Below, piece after piece: positions 21,390 through 31,771 of a stretch of DNA of 64,000 bases (within the stretch, counting starts at the first letter, position 1; each line of letters starts with the position of its first letter). The DNA comes from Phytophthora sp. 'mugwort' (Eukaryota > Oomycota > Peronosporomycetes > Peronosporales > Peronosporaceae): contig JAUCEF010000006.1 in the NCBI GenBank assembly GCA_033558025.1, positions 496,001-560,000 of the forward strand, read 5' to 3'. The position numbers were made by a program, and so were the translations under genes. Under the pieces are notes generated by a model. That model was not told where the DNA came from and did not search any database. It saw nothing but the letters and a program-made list of their open reading frames with translations.

Positions 21390-22770
21390 TACGATCAGAT
21401 ACGCATGGCGTATCGGGGCGATGAAGCTCTGGCACCTCTGGTGCGTTTCCTGGCCGCTGTCAAGTAAGCCAAGGTCGAGTGGCTCACGCCACGTCAGAGA
21501 GCCCGGCTCGATGAATACGAGTGGGCCGATGGTCTGCTCTACTGTCGAGTGGAGCCCCATGAACTCCCATGGGTGGCCATTCCAAGCGACGAGGGTTTCA
21601 AGTTCGACATCCCCCCCCCACAGGAGGCGCACGATGTGCCGTCCAGCGGTCGCTTGGGCCACGAGAAGACCTTCCAGTCGGTCTCTCAGTACGTGAAGAC
21701 ATGTGAAACATGTCAGCGGGTGAAACCCGCCGGTTGCGCCTCGGCTCCCTTGTAGAGCCTGCCCGTACCAGCGGACTGCTGGAAGTCGATGAGTCTGGAC
21801 TTCATCTTCGGACTTCCAGCGGATGGCCACGGAAACACCTCCGTCTTGATGTTCGTGTGCTGTTTGAGCAAGACGGCGCGTCTTGCTCCGATTAAAGACA
21901 CCGCGACCGGGGAACAGGCTGCGAAGCTGCTCCTGGATGGCGTTTTCCGCCATCATGGTCAGCCGGAGACAATTGTCTCAGATCGTGACCCGCGGTTACC
22001 GTTGCGTTTTGGCGAACGCTGTTCCAACTACTTGAAACGAGGCTGCACATGTCCACTGCCGATCATCCTCAGACGGATGGTCAGATGAGCGTGTCAACAG
22101 AGTGCTTGAGGATACTCTACGCAGTGTCTGTTCGGAGGCTTTTTGCGCTTGTTCAGAACGCCTGCCAGTAGTTGAGTTTGCACTCAACAATGCGGTTCAC
22201 GCATCGACCGGGCATACCCCGTTCTATCTGAATGGCTTGCTTCATCCACGGGTGTCGCTCACTTTGCGAGACAGCACACCCGCTTCAGTTCTACGAGGGG
22301 GATAGGCTCGGAAAGCGCTTTAATATTCAAAAACTCTTAATTTTGTATATACTAAAAATTAATAAAACTAACATTATATATAATTTATATTTTTTTCCCC
22401 AGGTCTCGGACATGAGACCGGTTTACTTGCGGAAATAAGTGGAGGCTTTATAGACACCAGGCTGAATGTAATCAGCCGTGTCCGTGATGCCATGTCAGCG
22501 GCACAGGACAAACAAAAGGAGTACTCAGACAAACAAGGAAGAGGAAACGTAAACGTGTTTAAAGTGGGTGAATTAGTCCTACTAGACACTAGGAACTTAC
22601 CACTCGTCACAGTAAGTTCCGTTGGGAGCAGCAAGCTGAAACACATTGGACCCTTCGTGATCCTGGCTAGGTATGATGCGGCATATACCATTGACCTGCC
22701 TAAGTCGATGACGACCCACCCGACGTTCTACGTGGGCCGTCTGAAGCGGTACCATGATCCACAGGGCTAA
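21390..22770 (+). pseudogene. Integrase remnant, copy A, with intron-like insert
   Basis: The HHCC finger end (CETCQRVKPAG) is at 21708-21740. A TAG at 21753-21755 is private to copy A, because copy B has TAC. The core has SMDFI-like SLDFIFGLPADG and VSDRDPRLPL, and a decayed third motif near 22070. The sequence is broken by an AT-rich segment (22318-22402). The C-terminal part MSAAQDKQKEYSDKQ to PTFYVGRLKRYHD ends at 22770. The C-terminal fold (GPFVILARYDAAYTIDL) is well preserved. Confidence 0.85.
22345..22402 (+). other. Intron-like AT-rich insert in integrase, copy A (copy B 48930-48986)
   Basis: 58 bp beginning GTATAT, with ACTAAC as a branch-point-like motif about 30 bp before a T/C tract ending CCCCAG. 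It is part of an about 85-bp AT-rich block in otherwise GC-rich DNA. All spliceosomal signals are on the sense strand. Whether it is ever spliced cannot be told from sequence. Confidence 0.45.
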
Positions 22771-23169
22771 CAGACCCCGGCACTTCAAAGCGAGGCTGCG
22801 ACTCTTCTCTCTGAGCGCGCCCAGAGCGAGAAGCCCAGGTCCCATGCGGGACCGCGGAGGGGCTCCATACGAAGGATCCCCGGCTGCATACGCCGAGTAT
22901 GAGCCATAGTGATACGGCTGGGAGTACCCAGGAGGCGCTCCCGCCTGGGGCACAAGCCGCAGGAGGTCCCGAACGAGAGACAACTCCCATGGACTCGGTT
23001 CATGGACGCCCTAAAGGCATCCAGACGTTGGAAGACCTCGTCTACGTCATTCGTAGGACGGTCGTCCGAGATGGAGCCGAAGGCGGCACACCAGGTCCTC
23101 AACCGGACCGGAGGCGCGGCGCCTCATACTCGTACTCGTCCGAGGACACCACCGCCTCTCCTTGACCGT

Positions 23170-23340
23170 ACTATGGAGACCCACTTCCACGTGGAGCGTG
23201 TGCTCCACGAGCGGCGCGTTCACGGGAAGCGCCGGAGTGAAGGGGGTACTCGGAGGCTGAGTGCTCCTGGGAGCCGTACGAACAGCTCCAGGGTGACTGC
23301 CCGAAGACTGTCGCGATCTGGGAACAGAATCGGCGGCGGC
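23170..23340 (+). pseudogene. Chromodomain remnant, copy A
   Basis: ETHFHVERVLHERR begins a chromodomain. After a frame change the C-terminal helix region ECSWEPYEQLQGDCP and KTVAIWEQ is readable. This places the family with chromoviruses, like the intact element in the window. The central strand is lost to indels. Confidence 0.65.
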
Positions 23341-23399
23341 TTCGTAAGTAGTCCAGGCTTTCTTTCCCGAAGGGGGTGTGGTCGTAGAGCCAAGACAAT

Positions 23400-24590
23400 A
23401 CCCGTGCTCTTTCATGAGCGCTAGATGCGGAATGCTTCTGCAGTTTCGAGAGAGCTGCCGATTGGCCACCATATGGGCAAACTCAATACGCCGATCTCGG
23501 AGGTCAAGAATGGCCTCCAGCGTGAGATCCTGCCGAAGAACCTCGAGTTGTCCTTGTGAGCATCGCGTAGCTGCCTACTCTCAAAAGACGGCCTCGGTCT
23601 CTTGGAAAGAGTCACAGTGTTGGGACATCGCGACAGGATAGCCCCACGCAGGTCACAGTCCAGACCGGAGCTCTGGTTGCTTTCGCCGGCTCGTGAACTC
23701 CTTGAGCGGGATGTTATTGTGGTGCCAGGAGCACGCATCGAGCAATGCTTACGTTTGAAACAGGGGCTGCTTGGCCACCAGGTGGCGCTCATAAGCGCCC
23801 CGAGAAGAGAGCCCACCAAGAAGCACGCGAGGCGGTTAGAACTGACCCATGTAGGTGTCGGCTCCGTGGGAATCCTCAGGACGGAAGTACCCGGGGGCGT
23901 AAGGAGCCCCCTCCCCACGGACAGGTGAAGAATACTTCAGCACAGGCAACCGGGTCGCCGGGCACGCGCTCCCTTAGGACGAGCAGCCTGGTACTCCGGC
24001 TGCCGGCTGTCGAAATCATTAAAGATCTCTCGGCCGACTTGGCCCTCTTCCTCCTCGTCGGAAGAGGAGCTAAAGAGCCCTTACTCGTTTATGCGATAGT
24101 CCCCAGCTCTTCACGGAGTGGAGAAGCAGTCCGCTGCTTACGACTGACTTCCGAGGCTGCTGCTGCCTCCGCAGCCTTGACGCGGGCAGTTGTCTCCGCG
24201 AGCGTCGAGTTCTTGATCGGCCTGGACTCCCCTGAACTTCGGGCGTCTTCGGCTCGTCGCCATGATGGCTAGAAAGCGGGGTATGAGACCCAAGCGAATC
24301 GGACTGACTCTGCTCGCCGTCAGACCCCTTGACGAGCGGGATTTCGTTGTCACCCCAGGATATTGGAGATTCCTCCCCATAGTCCACGAGAAGCCCAGGA
24401 TTATCCACATGCGGCTCAGGCAGCCTTGGGGGTCACTTGGTGGATCCTTAGCGGAAGAGCCTTTGCCGGACGGCTTAGAGCTCTTAGCCTGCTGCTTGGA
24501 ACCAACAGGCTTCGCAGGCGCTTTCGCACCGCTGCCAGACCGAGTCTTAGCCATGCTTGAGACTGACGTGGAAGCCGAGAAGAAGAAGAG
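23400..24590 (-). pseudogene. Antisense coding-like region in the 3' part of copy A
   Basis: Between chromodomain and 3' LTR the more protein-like frames are on the minus strand. ATG near 24552 starts MAKTRSGSGAKAPAKPVGSK, a Lys/Ser/Pro-rich basic tail. A shifted frame continues as an acidic segment (NPGLLVDYGEESPISWGDNE) and an Arg-rich segment. A later frame has LTLEAILDLRDRRIEFAHMV, helix-like. All pieces are broken by shifts, in the same places in copy B. I do not recognise the protein. Antisense ORFs in this position are known from some plant Ty3 elements; identity with those is not claimed. Confidence 0.4.
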
Positions 24591-24741
24591 GACGTGAAAG
24601 TGCTCGGGGCTCCAAAGGAAATGATCCGGCTGCGGAAACCAACCGCAGCAAAGTCGATGCAATTCGACTTGGACCGTGAAAGGCGGCGACTTCGTTCACT
24701 CGCCCTGGGTTGTCGGTAAACCGAACCTAAGTGGGGGAGGG

Positions 24742-25110
24742 TGTAACGGGGTTACATGAAGAGTGTCAAGTCACTCTTCAGAGCATGTGTACCCAAGTAC
24801 ACTAAGTGATGTAGCCAACATCACTATGACGTCAACGATAATGACGTCATGGATAGGTACCTCAGATATGGTACGAAGACCTCGGAGCCTCTCAATAGGA
24901 TAACATGTAGAGTACTTTATAGGTGACTAATAGTTTGTATGTAGACGCATTAAAAGGGGTCACATATAGATATATCCAGTCTTAAATCTACCAAAGTTTG
25001 GTAGCAATCCCACAGGCCAGGGACTTAGCGAGCTGCCGTTCACTGAGAGTTTGTATACTCTCCGGAAGTCACACTTCCTGGGCGCAAGATGTTGTGTGTG
25101 CCCCGTCACA
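24742..25110 (+). repeat. 3' LTR, copy A
   Basis: 369 bp, preceded directly by the purine tract GTGGGGGAGGG. Its last third (AGCAATCCCACAGGCCAGGG at about 25003-25022) differs from both 5' LTRs and matches the 3' LTR of copy B. Confidence 0.92.
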
Positions 25111-25340
25111 TGGACGCAAGCCCTATCGGAATACTCTAATATTTAGCTGCAAAGTTCAGTCCCTGCCTGAGAGATAACAGTTTATCCTGAAAGAGTTAAC
25201 CTATCACGGCAAGATAATCAAGGTGGACGGTGAAGGCTACATTTACAACATTCCCGAGTACCAATGGACGCAAAAAAAGCAAGCGGCATTAATGCATGTT
25301 CCAGGAAAACTAAATATTAATATTACGGTTTGTTTATGAA

Positions 25341-25858
25341 GGTACCATCGAAGCGCCTTGAATTTGCATGGATGGAAGAAATAAATGCATGTCTGAGAAC
25401 AAATTCATGCAAGCGATGGATGCTGCAAATACATATTTTCTTCCGTGTTAAAACATGCATAAATGCTACCACGTTTTGCAGCCGAAAGCTTGGAATGCTC
25501 TCAAGCACAAGCGAGTTCCTCGATCTGGCACCGTTTTCTCTGGGTTGCGAACCGGCGCGCTACGCCCACTTGTTGGTCAAGACGGCGTTGCCGACGTTAC
25601 TCCGAGAGTATAGCCCGATGCGACTGGGGTTGCACACCATGCAATGCAGAGCCGACGGTGACGATGATAGTTCACGGCCTCTTCGACTCATGCGAAACTG
25701 AATACTGCGGCTTCCTTCAGCTCGAAGACGGTAGCTCTTTGGTGCAAAAGACACGCACATACCACCAGTATAAATTATTTTCTTACTGTACGGCTTGCAT
25801 GAATTTGTTCTCGGACATTCTCCCATCCATGCAAATTCAAGGCGCCTCGACGGTATCC
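25341..25858. mobile_element. 518-bp inverted-repeat element (MITE-like)
   Basis: Left arm 25341-25414 and right arm 25793-25858 are imperfect inverted copies, both containing GCGCCTTGAATTTGCATGGATG and GAGAACAAATTCATGCAAGC blocks on opposite strands. The about 380-bp interior has short open frames but no transposase motif. A clear target duplication was not found, so the exact ends are uncertain by a few bases. Confidence 0.65.
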
Positions 25859-27728
25859 CAAATACCTAGATACTATGTTCCCTATGGGTCGAATTCTGGT
25901 CAAGTTTGATCCTTGCTTGACCCATAAGCGAGTTGATCCAAATTTGTCCTGCGCAGCGGTTGACCCAAAAACGAATTACTCCTTGCGCTAGCCTATTGTT
26001 TAGCATCCTGCGCGACCCCGTTCTGGCGTTCGAACAGTGAGGATCCATACCCGAACGCTCGTTTTGGTTGGTATCCAGATCATCCTAAAATTCAACGCTA
26101 ACGTCGCTTCGTCCGACCGTCCCTCTGCCACGCAATAACGTGATTCTAGACGCAATCTCATTGGCTACCGAGCGCAGAGAAGGCGGCCCCCGTTGGCTAA
26201 AACAACATTCTGCCGTCGAAGCCGGCCATCGATGGAAAATATAAATAAAACCATTGGTTGAAAAAATTGAAATATGTTTTTTGCCTGCGTCCTTTCATTC
26301 CCCTCCTGCTCGGTCTTGACTGCAGCGCATAGGCAGGTCCGCCTACTGGGTCCAAAACTAAACCCACCGCCGCGTACGCGGCGGCGCTCGGCTAGTGAAT
26401 GGCCAACAGCACCAAGGCGCCATAGCCAACGCCAAGCACGGCCTGGTCGGCGCTGCTAATGTCCACAGTAACGACTGGTATACTGCTGAGCACAGAAATC
26501 AACACCAAGGATTTACCGGAACACCTACTTGACAGTCGCTGTTTGTTCAGCTGCGCGGTTCCGGTAGGCGAGATAGTCCCTCCCCAGGAATTGGTGGAAT
26601 CCCTGGGAGGGCTAATCGCCCAAGTACTACTCTACGCAAGGGAAGTAATAGTGGCTTTCGCTCCGACGTGACCCTCGACCTCAAGATGGCTCATTCTATA
26701 GGATTTGTTTTCAACGACCTGGATCATGTATATATTTAGGGCCTAGTTCAAGAACGAGAATGCGTTCCGCGCTAAAAAAAACCTCTAATGCATTTGAGTG
26801 GCCAGACGAAAACGGTACAGTGTACCTGCTGTACGTGTTCTGTAACGCCACTTCTCAGACGGCCAACGTCTGGTGTTTTGAACTCAGAATAATATTCCGA
26901 GATGGACAACAACCAAACTGCTATGCTGCTATCATCTCGCCGCGGTTACCGGCGCCACGGCGGATGGACGCTCGATGATCAAGGGGGACAAGATAGAGCT
27001 GGGGAACCGTCGTAGACGGCGTTGGAGATGTCAGCACCGCTGACGTCTAGTCTTGGGCTGAAGGCGGACGCGACGGGGGGAAGCAACCGCGAATACTCCA
27101 TGATCTGGTTGGGTTCTGCCCACCACGAAAATGTGGGTTTCTACTTGGGCCAACAGCCAGCACACACGTTGAAAATTGAAGGCGCATTTTTTATAACGTA
27201 CCTAACCCTGGTTGTTTTAATCGACTGGTTCTCGACAACCTGACACCAGATTTAACTGCCGCTACCCTGATTGGAAATAATATCGTTCAAATAAAGCTCT
27301 ACTTGCACCACGATATCGCAGCAAGGTCGCCATTTGACAAATGCTGACTGGTAAGAAATTATTATTGTGGGCGTGAAATATACCTTGTGGACAAGACATA
27401 TAATCACATTCTGGCCACGAAGCCGCTACGCCAACCCTGTGGAAAGGAGACGTACGCAATCATGCCAAAGACTGTCTCGGGTTCGCAGCAAATACCATTT
27501 CGTCAAGAGGGGGAGGGGCTCTGGGAGAAGCACCACGACCTGCCGTTTGCCTCGGTAGGCTGAGCTTCTTGCTGCTGCAGTATAACATTTCGCTGGTCGA
27601 ATTATGAAATATTCCTGACGATAGGATGTGGAAGACCACAGTGTACGGTAAAAGTCTCATGCGGTCGTTTTTTACCCAGAACATATCTGATTGGGTAGGT
27701 TTTCGAACTCATACTTCGAAGTATGATA
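25859..27728. other. Unassigned region, decayed coding-like pieces
   Basis: About 1.9 kb. Short frames look protein-like, for example 26760-26978 (FEWPDENGTVYLLYVF) and a plus frame across 27235-27550 (DNLTPDLTAATLIGNN, then CGREIYLVDKTYNHILATKP). Stops interrupt them and I do not recognise a family. It is probably another transposon or gene relic. Confidence 0.3.
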
Positions 27729-27730
27729 TA

Positions 27731-27873
27731 CAGTGCGCGCCAAATCGTTAGGACCCCCAATTTTCGATGATACTTTTGCCGTTATCTCGGCTTGTATGTA
27801 TAGTCAGAAGCTGTTGTTTAGATATGTTGTTGTTATTATAGATACCAAGAGGGGGTTTGTGCTAACGACCGGA
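27731..27873 (+). repeat. Left terminal inverted repeat of pogo-like element
   Basis: Inverse of 31133-31275, starting CAGTGCGCGCCAAATCGTTA and running to GGGTTTGTGCTAACGAC. Differences are scattered single bases and one extra C. Confidence 0.85.
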
Positions 27874-27938
27874 TTTTCAACGGCCTCGGTAGGGCTGGCA
27901 TACAAAGTCTCGGTTTCGGCAGGAGCGACAAAACTATA

Positions 27939-29228
27939 GTACCAACCCTTTTCTGAAAAACCACACACTTTTTGTGAAACGCATACAAACTTCTATATTA
28001 AATATCGTACTTAAACGGAAGTGGATGATTGATGAAGTTTTTTTTTTGCTAACTGGCTGGTAGCGTCCGCTGCGGATCGGAGCATTTCATTTTCGAATCG
28101 GCCGCGGGAACGCCCTCACGGACCAAGAGCATTGGTGGATCATCGTGTTCACGACGGCGGAGTTTCTCTCCACGAGATTTAAAAAACGACCGCTCGCGCA
28201 CGTCGGTGCGGAAGGCTATCCAGACGAAGAGCGGCTCGCAGAGCGACAGCGAGGGCGACAGACCAAGCGCATGGCGGCGGCCAGCACCGACGGAGAGGGA
28301 AGTGCGGCTGCTCGTTCGCACGGCGGCGACCGGCGAACATTTTGCCGCGGAGCTCATGACCCAGCTCAGGTTGAAGGCGTCAGTACGCACCGTACAGAGG
28401 ATCCTACAGCATATGGACCATCTGGTTTATACCAAGATGGACTGTACACTGCCTCTTACAGCGGCTCACAAGGCTGCACGCGTGAGTTGGGCTGAAGAGC
28501 ATATACTCAATCCAGGTAAGTCTACCTCTATTCTTTTCTATATTGTGGTAATTTTGCTGACATTTTTTACGTGTAGGGATATGGCAATACACGGTTTTTT
28601 CTGATGAAAAACTTTTAACCTGGATGGCCCTGATGAGTTCATGTTCTACTGGCGTGACATACGCCAACCAGCTCAGTCGTTCGTGCGGCGCCAGAACGGT
28701 GGGGGCAGCGTGATGGTCTGGGTGCGTTCAGTGCCTGTGGTAAAAGCGAGTTGGCCATACTGAGGGGTCCTCAAACCTTGGGTCACTACATTTACACTGT
28801 GTCTGAGTATTTGCTACCTTTTGCTCACCGTAAAACATGGTGTTGACTTCGTTTTTCAGCAAGACAACGCGTCGATCCACGCCTCGCGTGAAACGGCAAG
28901 CTTCTTGAAAGAAATCGACGTCAACACCATCGTTTGGCCGGCCCGCTCCGCTGACCGCAACCCCATCGAGAACGTCTGGTCTGTAGTGGCGGCTCGTGTG
29001 TACACCCATTGCCGCCAGTACCGTACCATCAGCGAGCTCAAAAAAGACATTATGGCTGCTTGGACCTTCATCGAGCAGAAGTATTTACTCAAGCTCGTAG
29101 ATTCCATACCTCGCCGCTGCCTTGCTGTGATCAAGCAGAAGGGCGGTTTCACTACGCACTAACTTTAATATAGAAGTTTGTGTGAGTTTCATAAAAAATG
29201 TATGTTTTTTCAGAAAAGGGTCTGGTAC
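27939..29228 (+). mobile_element. Tc1-like DNA transposon (DD34E), nested
   Basis: 1290 bp between TA dinucleotides (27937-27938 and 29229-29230). Inverted repeats of about 65 bp: GTACCAACCCTTTTCTGAAA... at the left and the inverse ending ...TTTTCAGAAAAGGGTCTGGTAC at the right, each also containing AAACTTCTATATTAAA. It encodes one transposase on the plus strand and lies within the pogo-like element, so it inserted later. Confidence 0.88.
28190..29163 (+). pseudogene. Tc1-family transposase, frameshifted, with one intron
   Basis: Exon 1 ends at 28515; a 61-bp intron 28516-28576 (GTAAGT...TAG) restores PGIWQYTVFSDEK across the junction. Helix-turn-helix part: ASVRTVQRILQHMDHL and THKAARVSWAEEH-like sequence. 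Catalytic Asp1 in FSDEK, Asp2 in FQQDNASIHAS, Glu in NPIENVW, with 34 residues between Asp2 and Glu (DD34E). One base appears missing after CTTTT at about 28618 and another in the TGG-G run near 28720, with more disturbance near 28810. The copy is therefore inactive, and its N-terminus is not clear. Confidence 0.85.
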
Positions 29229-29373
29229 TACCGAATAACCTTAGTTATGGTACACACCTGATCTGCAGTGTAGAGATCTGTTTTTGACATGTCCCGGCTA
29301 CCGGAATATGAAGGCTCACGTCTACAAGAAACCAAAGGCATCGTGTTGATACGCGAACAGTGCAAAGCGAACT

Positions 29374-31034
29374 TTATTGATCTAGAACTGTCATGGAGCG
29401 AAAGAGCTCGTCAAAGTCCTCTTCAAGGCCGAGCTCAGCTTGGATATGACCGATCGTATTCGACTGGAGCATAGCGTCGCAAACGGCTTCGTCCGGATGC
29501 ACCAATGTCACGCTTTCTTCCGGGAAGTCACCAGGTTCATCGCGTTCGACTATTCCGCAACGCAAATGCCTGCACGAATAGTTGACGGCAGCACGGTCCA
29601 GGCGGAGTCAATCCAGCCACACAATGAAGCTCGGCTCGGCGGCTGCAGCTTGAAAGGCTGCCCAGGCACCCGGGCTGCCAATTGGGAACGCAAGTCTTCA
29701 ATCCATGCATTCCGAAGCCTCTTTTTGACGGGGCCGTTCCAAGTGACGTCCGCTGGCTGTGACATGGAGTTGCGTTCGGTGGTATCTTCATTAAGGTTAC
29801 CTTAATAGCTTTTGCATACTCGACGACTTCGTCAGTCCAGTGGCCTGAGAAGTCGTCTAGTAACAGCAGCACAGGTTTATCAGGCTCACATCGATTGCCG
29901 AAATGAAAACGCAGAAATTCCACGTCAATTCCCCGTTCCACCAGCCTGCATTGCAACAGTACCACAATACGTTAGTTATCTTCAATATCAACTTCATTTT
30001 CGTCGACTTGATTTCCATTTCCGTAGACTTGCATGCCGTCTTCCGTTTGAGCTTTTGTTTTGGAAATACTTTCAAATTTGAATGCCAAAGCCATGGCGGA
30101 GGCGATTGTTTTGCTCTTGGCGATCAGTGTCTTTGGAAGGCCGCACCTTGAAGATGACGAACGGAGGAAGCTTCAACCCGTCTGAATTACCCAGCAGTAT
30201 CACCGTAGCCCGCTCTTTTGACTTTCCTGCACATTTCACCAGCACAGTCTTACTACCTCTATTGGCTAGCGTGTGCTTTGGGATATATTCGAAGTTGACA
30301 GCTAGTGAATTCATAGATGCACACGCGCACTGTTAGTGATAATAGAAACAATATCAGCGAGATTCCCACTTACCATTTTGGTCTGCACTGTAGATCGTTT
30401 TGACACCAAGAGACTTGGTCTTCTCTTGGACTTCCTTGGCAAGCAATTTCGTAAGTTCGGGTGGGCGAATTTGCCCCTGCCGAGTCTTCGCCCGCAAAGC
30501 TAAGCAGTGCCGCGCCCTAAACAGACGCTACCAGCACCAAGACGCTTTGAAATGATTGATACCGGCAGCGTTCGCCTCGGCCAACACCTGGATCCGCAGC
30601 ATCGTAGGGGTGACAGGAGCACCCTTATCACGTAGATCGTTAACCGAACGCACAAGGTTTTTCTCCAGGTGAGGAGGCGACACGGTGGCACCACGCGGCC
30701 GCGCTTTTTTCTTGCTGCCTCGACCGGGTGCAACACAGTCAGCCACGATCTTGTCCAGCTTGCGGCGCCAGGAGAAAATAAGGGTTCGGCGGCTGTTGTA
30801 CTTGGCCGCAGGCAGCGTAGGGTAAAAGGTTGAGAATGTTAGCCCAACGTCGTCGTACTTATCCAAATACTGCAGCACTTTCAGCTTATGTCGGGCGGTG
30901 TAGGCTGTGACTTTGCCTTTGTTGCGTTGGCGGTCATGGCCACCAGGAAGGCGTAGTCTTCCTTTCGGCAGTCTGCGTGGCTTAGGCGACATTCGTGGTC
31001 TTTGAGGAGTGAAGGGAACAGGCGGAAAGTACAT
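29374..31034 (-). pseudogene. Pogo/CENP-B-like transposase, degenerate
   Basis: From ATG 31034: basic N-terminus, then a psq-type helix-turn-helix (AYTARHKLKVLQYLDKYDDV) and a CENP-B-like second domain (MLRIQVLAEANAAGINHF). A TAG at 30530-30528 interrupts it. A 72-bp GT-AG intron (30373-30302) joins to YSADQN-AVNFEYIPKHT. DDE_1 motifs are the Asp in SADQN, the Asp pair in LLLLDDFSGHW, and Asp in QPADVTWNGPVKK. Frame changes occur near 30075 and 29770. The pogo family usually has DDxD, which fits here. Host role none; mobile element gene. Confidence 0.82.
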
Positions 31035-31132
31035 GTACGCGATAACAAAGGGGCACGGCTTAGCTTCCCGCGCCTATCTTGATTGGCTCAGAGTGGCTGT
31101 ATGCCATAACAACAGCTCGTCATAACAAAAAT

Positions 31133-31275
31133 TCCCCGTCGTTAGCACAAACCCCCTCTTGGTATCCATACTAACAACAGCATATCTAAACAACAGCTTC
31201 TGACTATGCATACAAGCCGAGATATCGGCAAAAGTATCCCCGAAAATTGGGGTCCTAACGATTTGGCGCGCACTG
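31133..31275 (-). repeat. Right terminal inverted repeat of pogo-like element
   Basis: Inverse partner of 27731-27873, followed by TA at 31276-31277. Confidence 0.85.
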
Positions 31276-31277
31276 TA

Positions 31278-31771
31278 TGACCGATTTGGGGTTATACCTG
31301 GTATCTTCTTCTATGATGGTACATCTCTAGCTTTTATCTCATGTGAGCCAACCAATGGCAGTAAATGCTCGTACGTGGCACCCCCTCAATTGCAAACAAA
31401 AACGCAAGAAATAGAGGCAATTTACAGCTGCGAAATGAAGTGAAAGGACTTCAGATACGCAGAAGCAGATCGCCAAATCGGAATCTGCACGCGATTTTAC
31501 CCTATATATCTAAATATCGTTATAGGTTTTATAACGGGAAGTGAACATAAATTTGTGCAGAAGCTCGTCCAAGGTTTGGTGGCCGGGACATAGCAAAATT
31601 TACTATCATAGACCCTGTAATTTCCTGAAAAAGCTTGGGCTCTTAGCTACGGTGGAGTCAACCGCAGTTTGGTGGACAATAAAATCCCAACGTACTACTC
31701 GGAAGCATATCACGGGTATTGGATGTCACACATTCCAAGAAAAATGCTTTTTCAAATACCAGCCCACTGTC
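31278..31771. other. Intergenic, no gene seen
   Basis: AT-rich DNA between the pogo element and the 3' end of the large minus-strand gene. Short frames only. It presumably includes the 3' untranslated region of the large gene. Confidence 0.45.

Larger units (their letters stand above)
17093..25110 (+). mobile_element. Degenerate Ty3/gypsy chromovirus, copy A
   Basis: 8018 bp. LTRs are at 17093-17451 and 24742-25110. A PBS TGGTAGCA lies at 17454-17461 and a polypurine tract GTGGGGGAGGG at 24731-24741. The flanking 5-mers TAGAC (17088-17092) and TGGAC (25111-25115) match at four of five positions, consistent with an aged target duplication. Coding remnants in order are gag, protease, RT, RNase H, integrase and chromodomain, all with many stops and shifts. 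Then comes about 1.4 kb that is open mainly on the other strand. A second copy sits at 43844-51690 with nearly identical internal sequence. Confidence 0.92.
27731..31275 (-). mobile_element. Pogo/CENP-B-type DNA transposon carrying a nested Tc1 element
   Basis: Termini CAGTGCGCGCC at 27731 and its inverse ending 31275 are flanked by TA on both sides (27729-27730 and 31276-31277), the Tc1/mariner/pogo target rule. Terminal inverted repeats extend about 143 bp at about 95% identity. The minus strand carries a pogo-like transposase (31034-29374). A complete Tc1-like element sits inside near the left end. Without the insert the element would be about 2.25 kb, normal for the superfamily. Confidence 0.88.
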
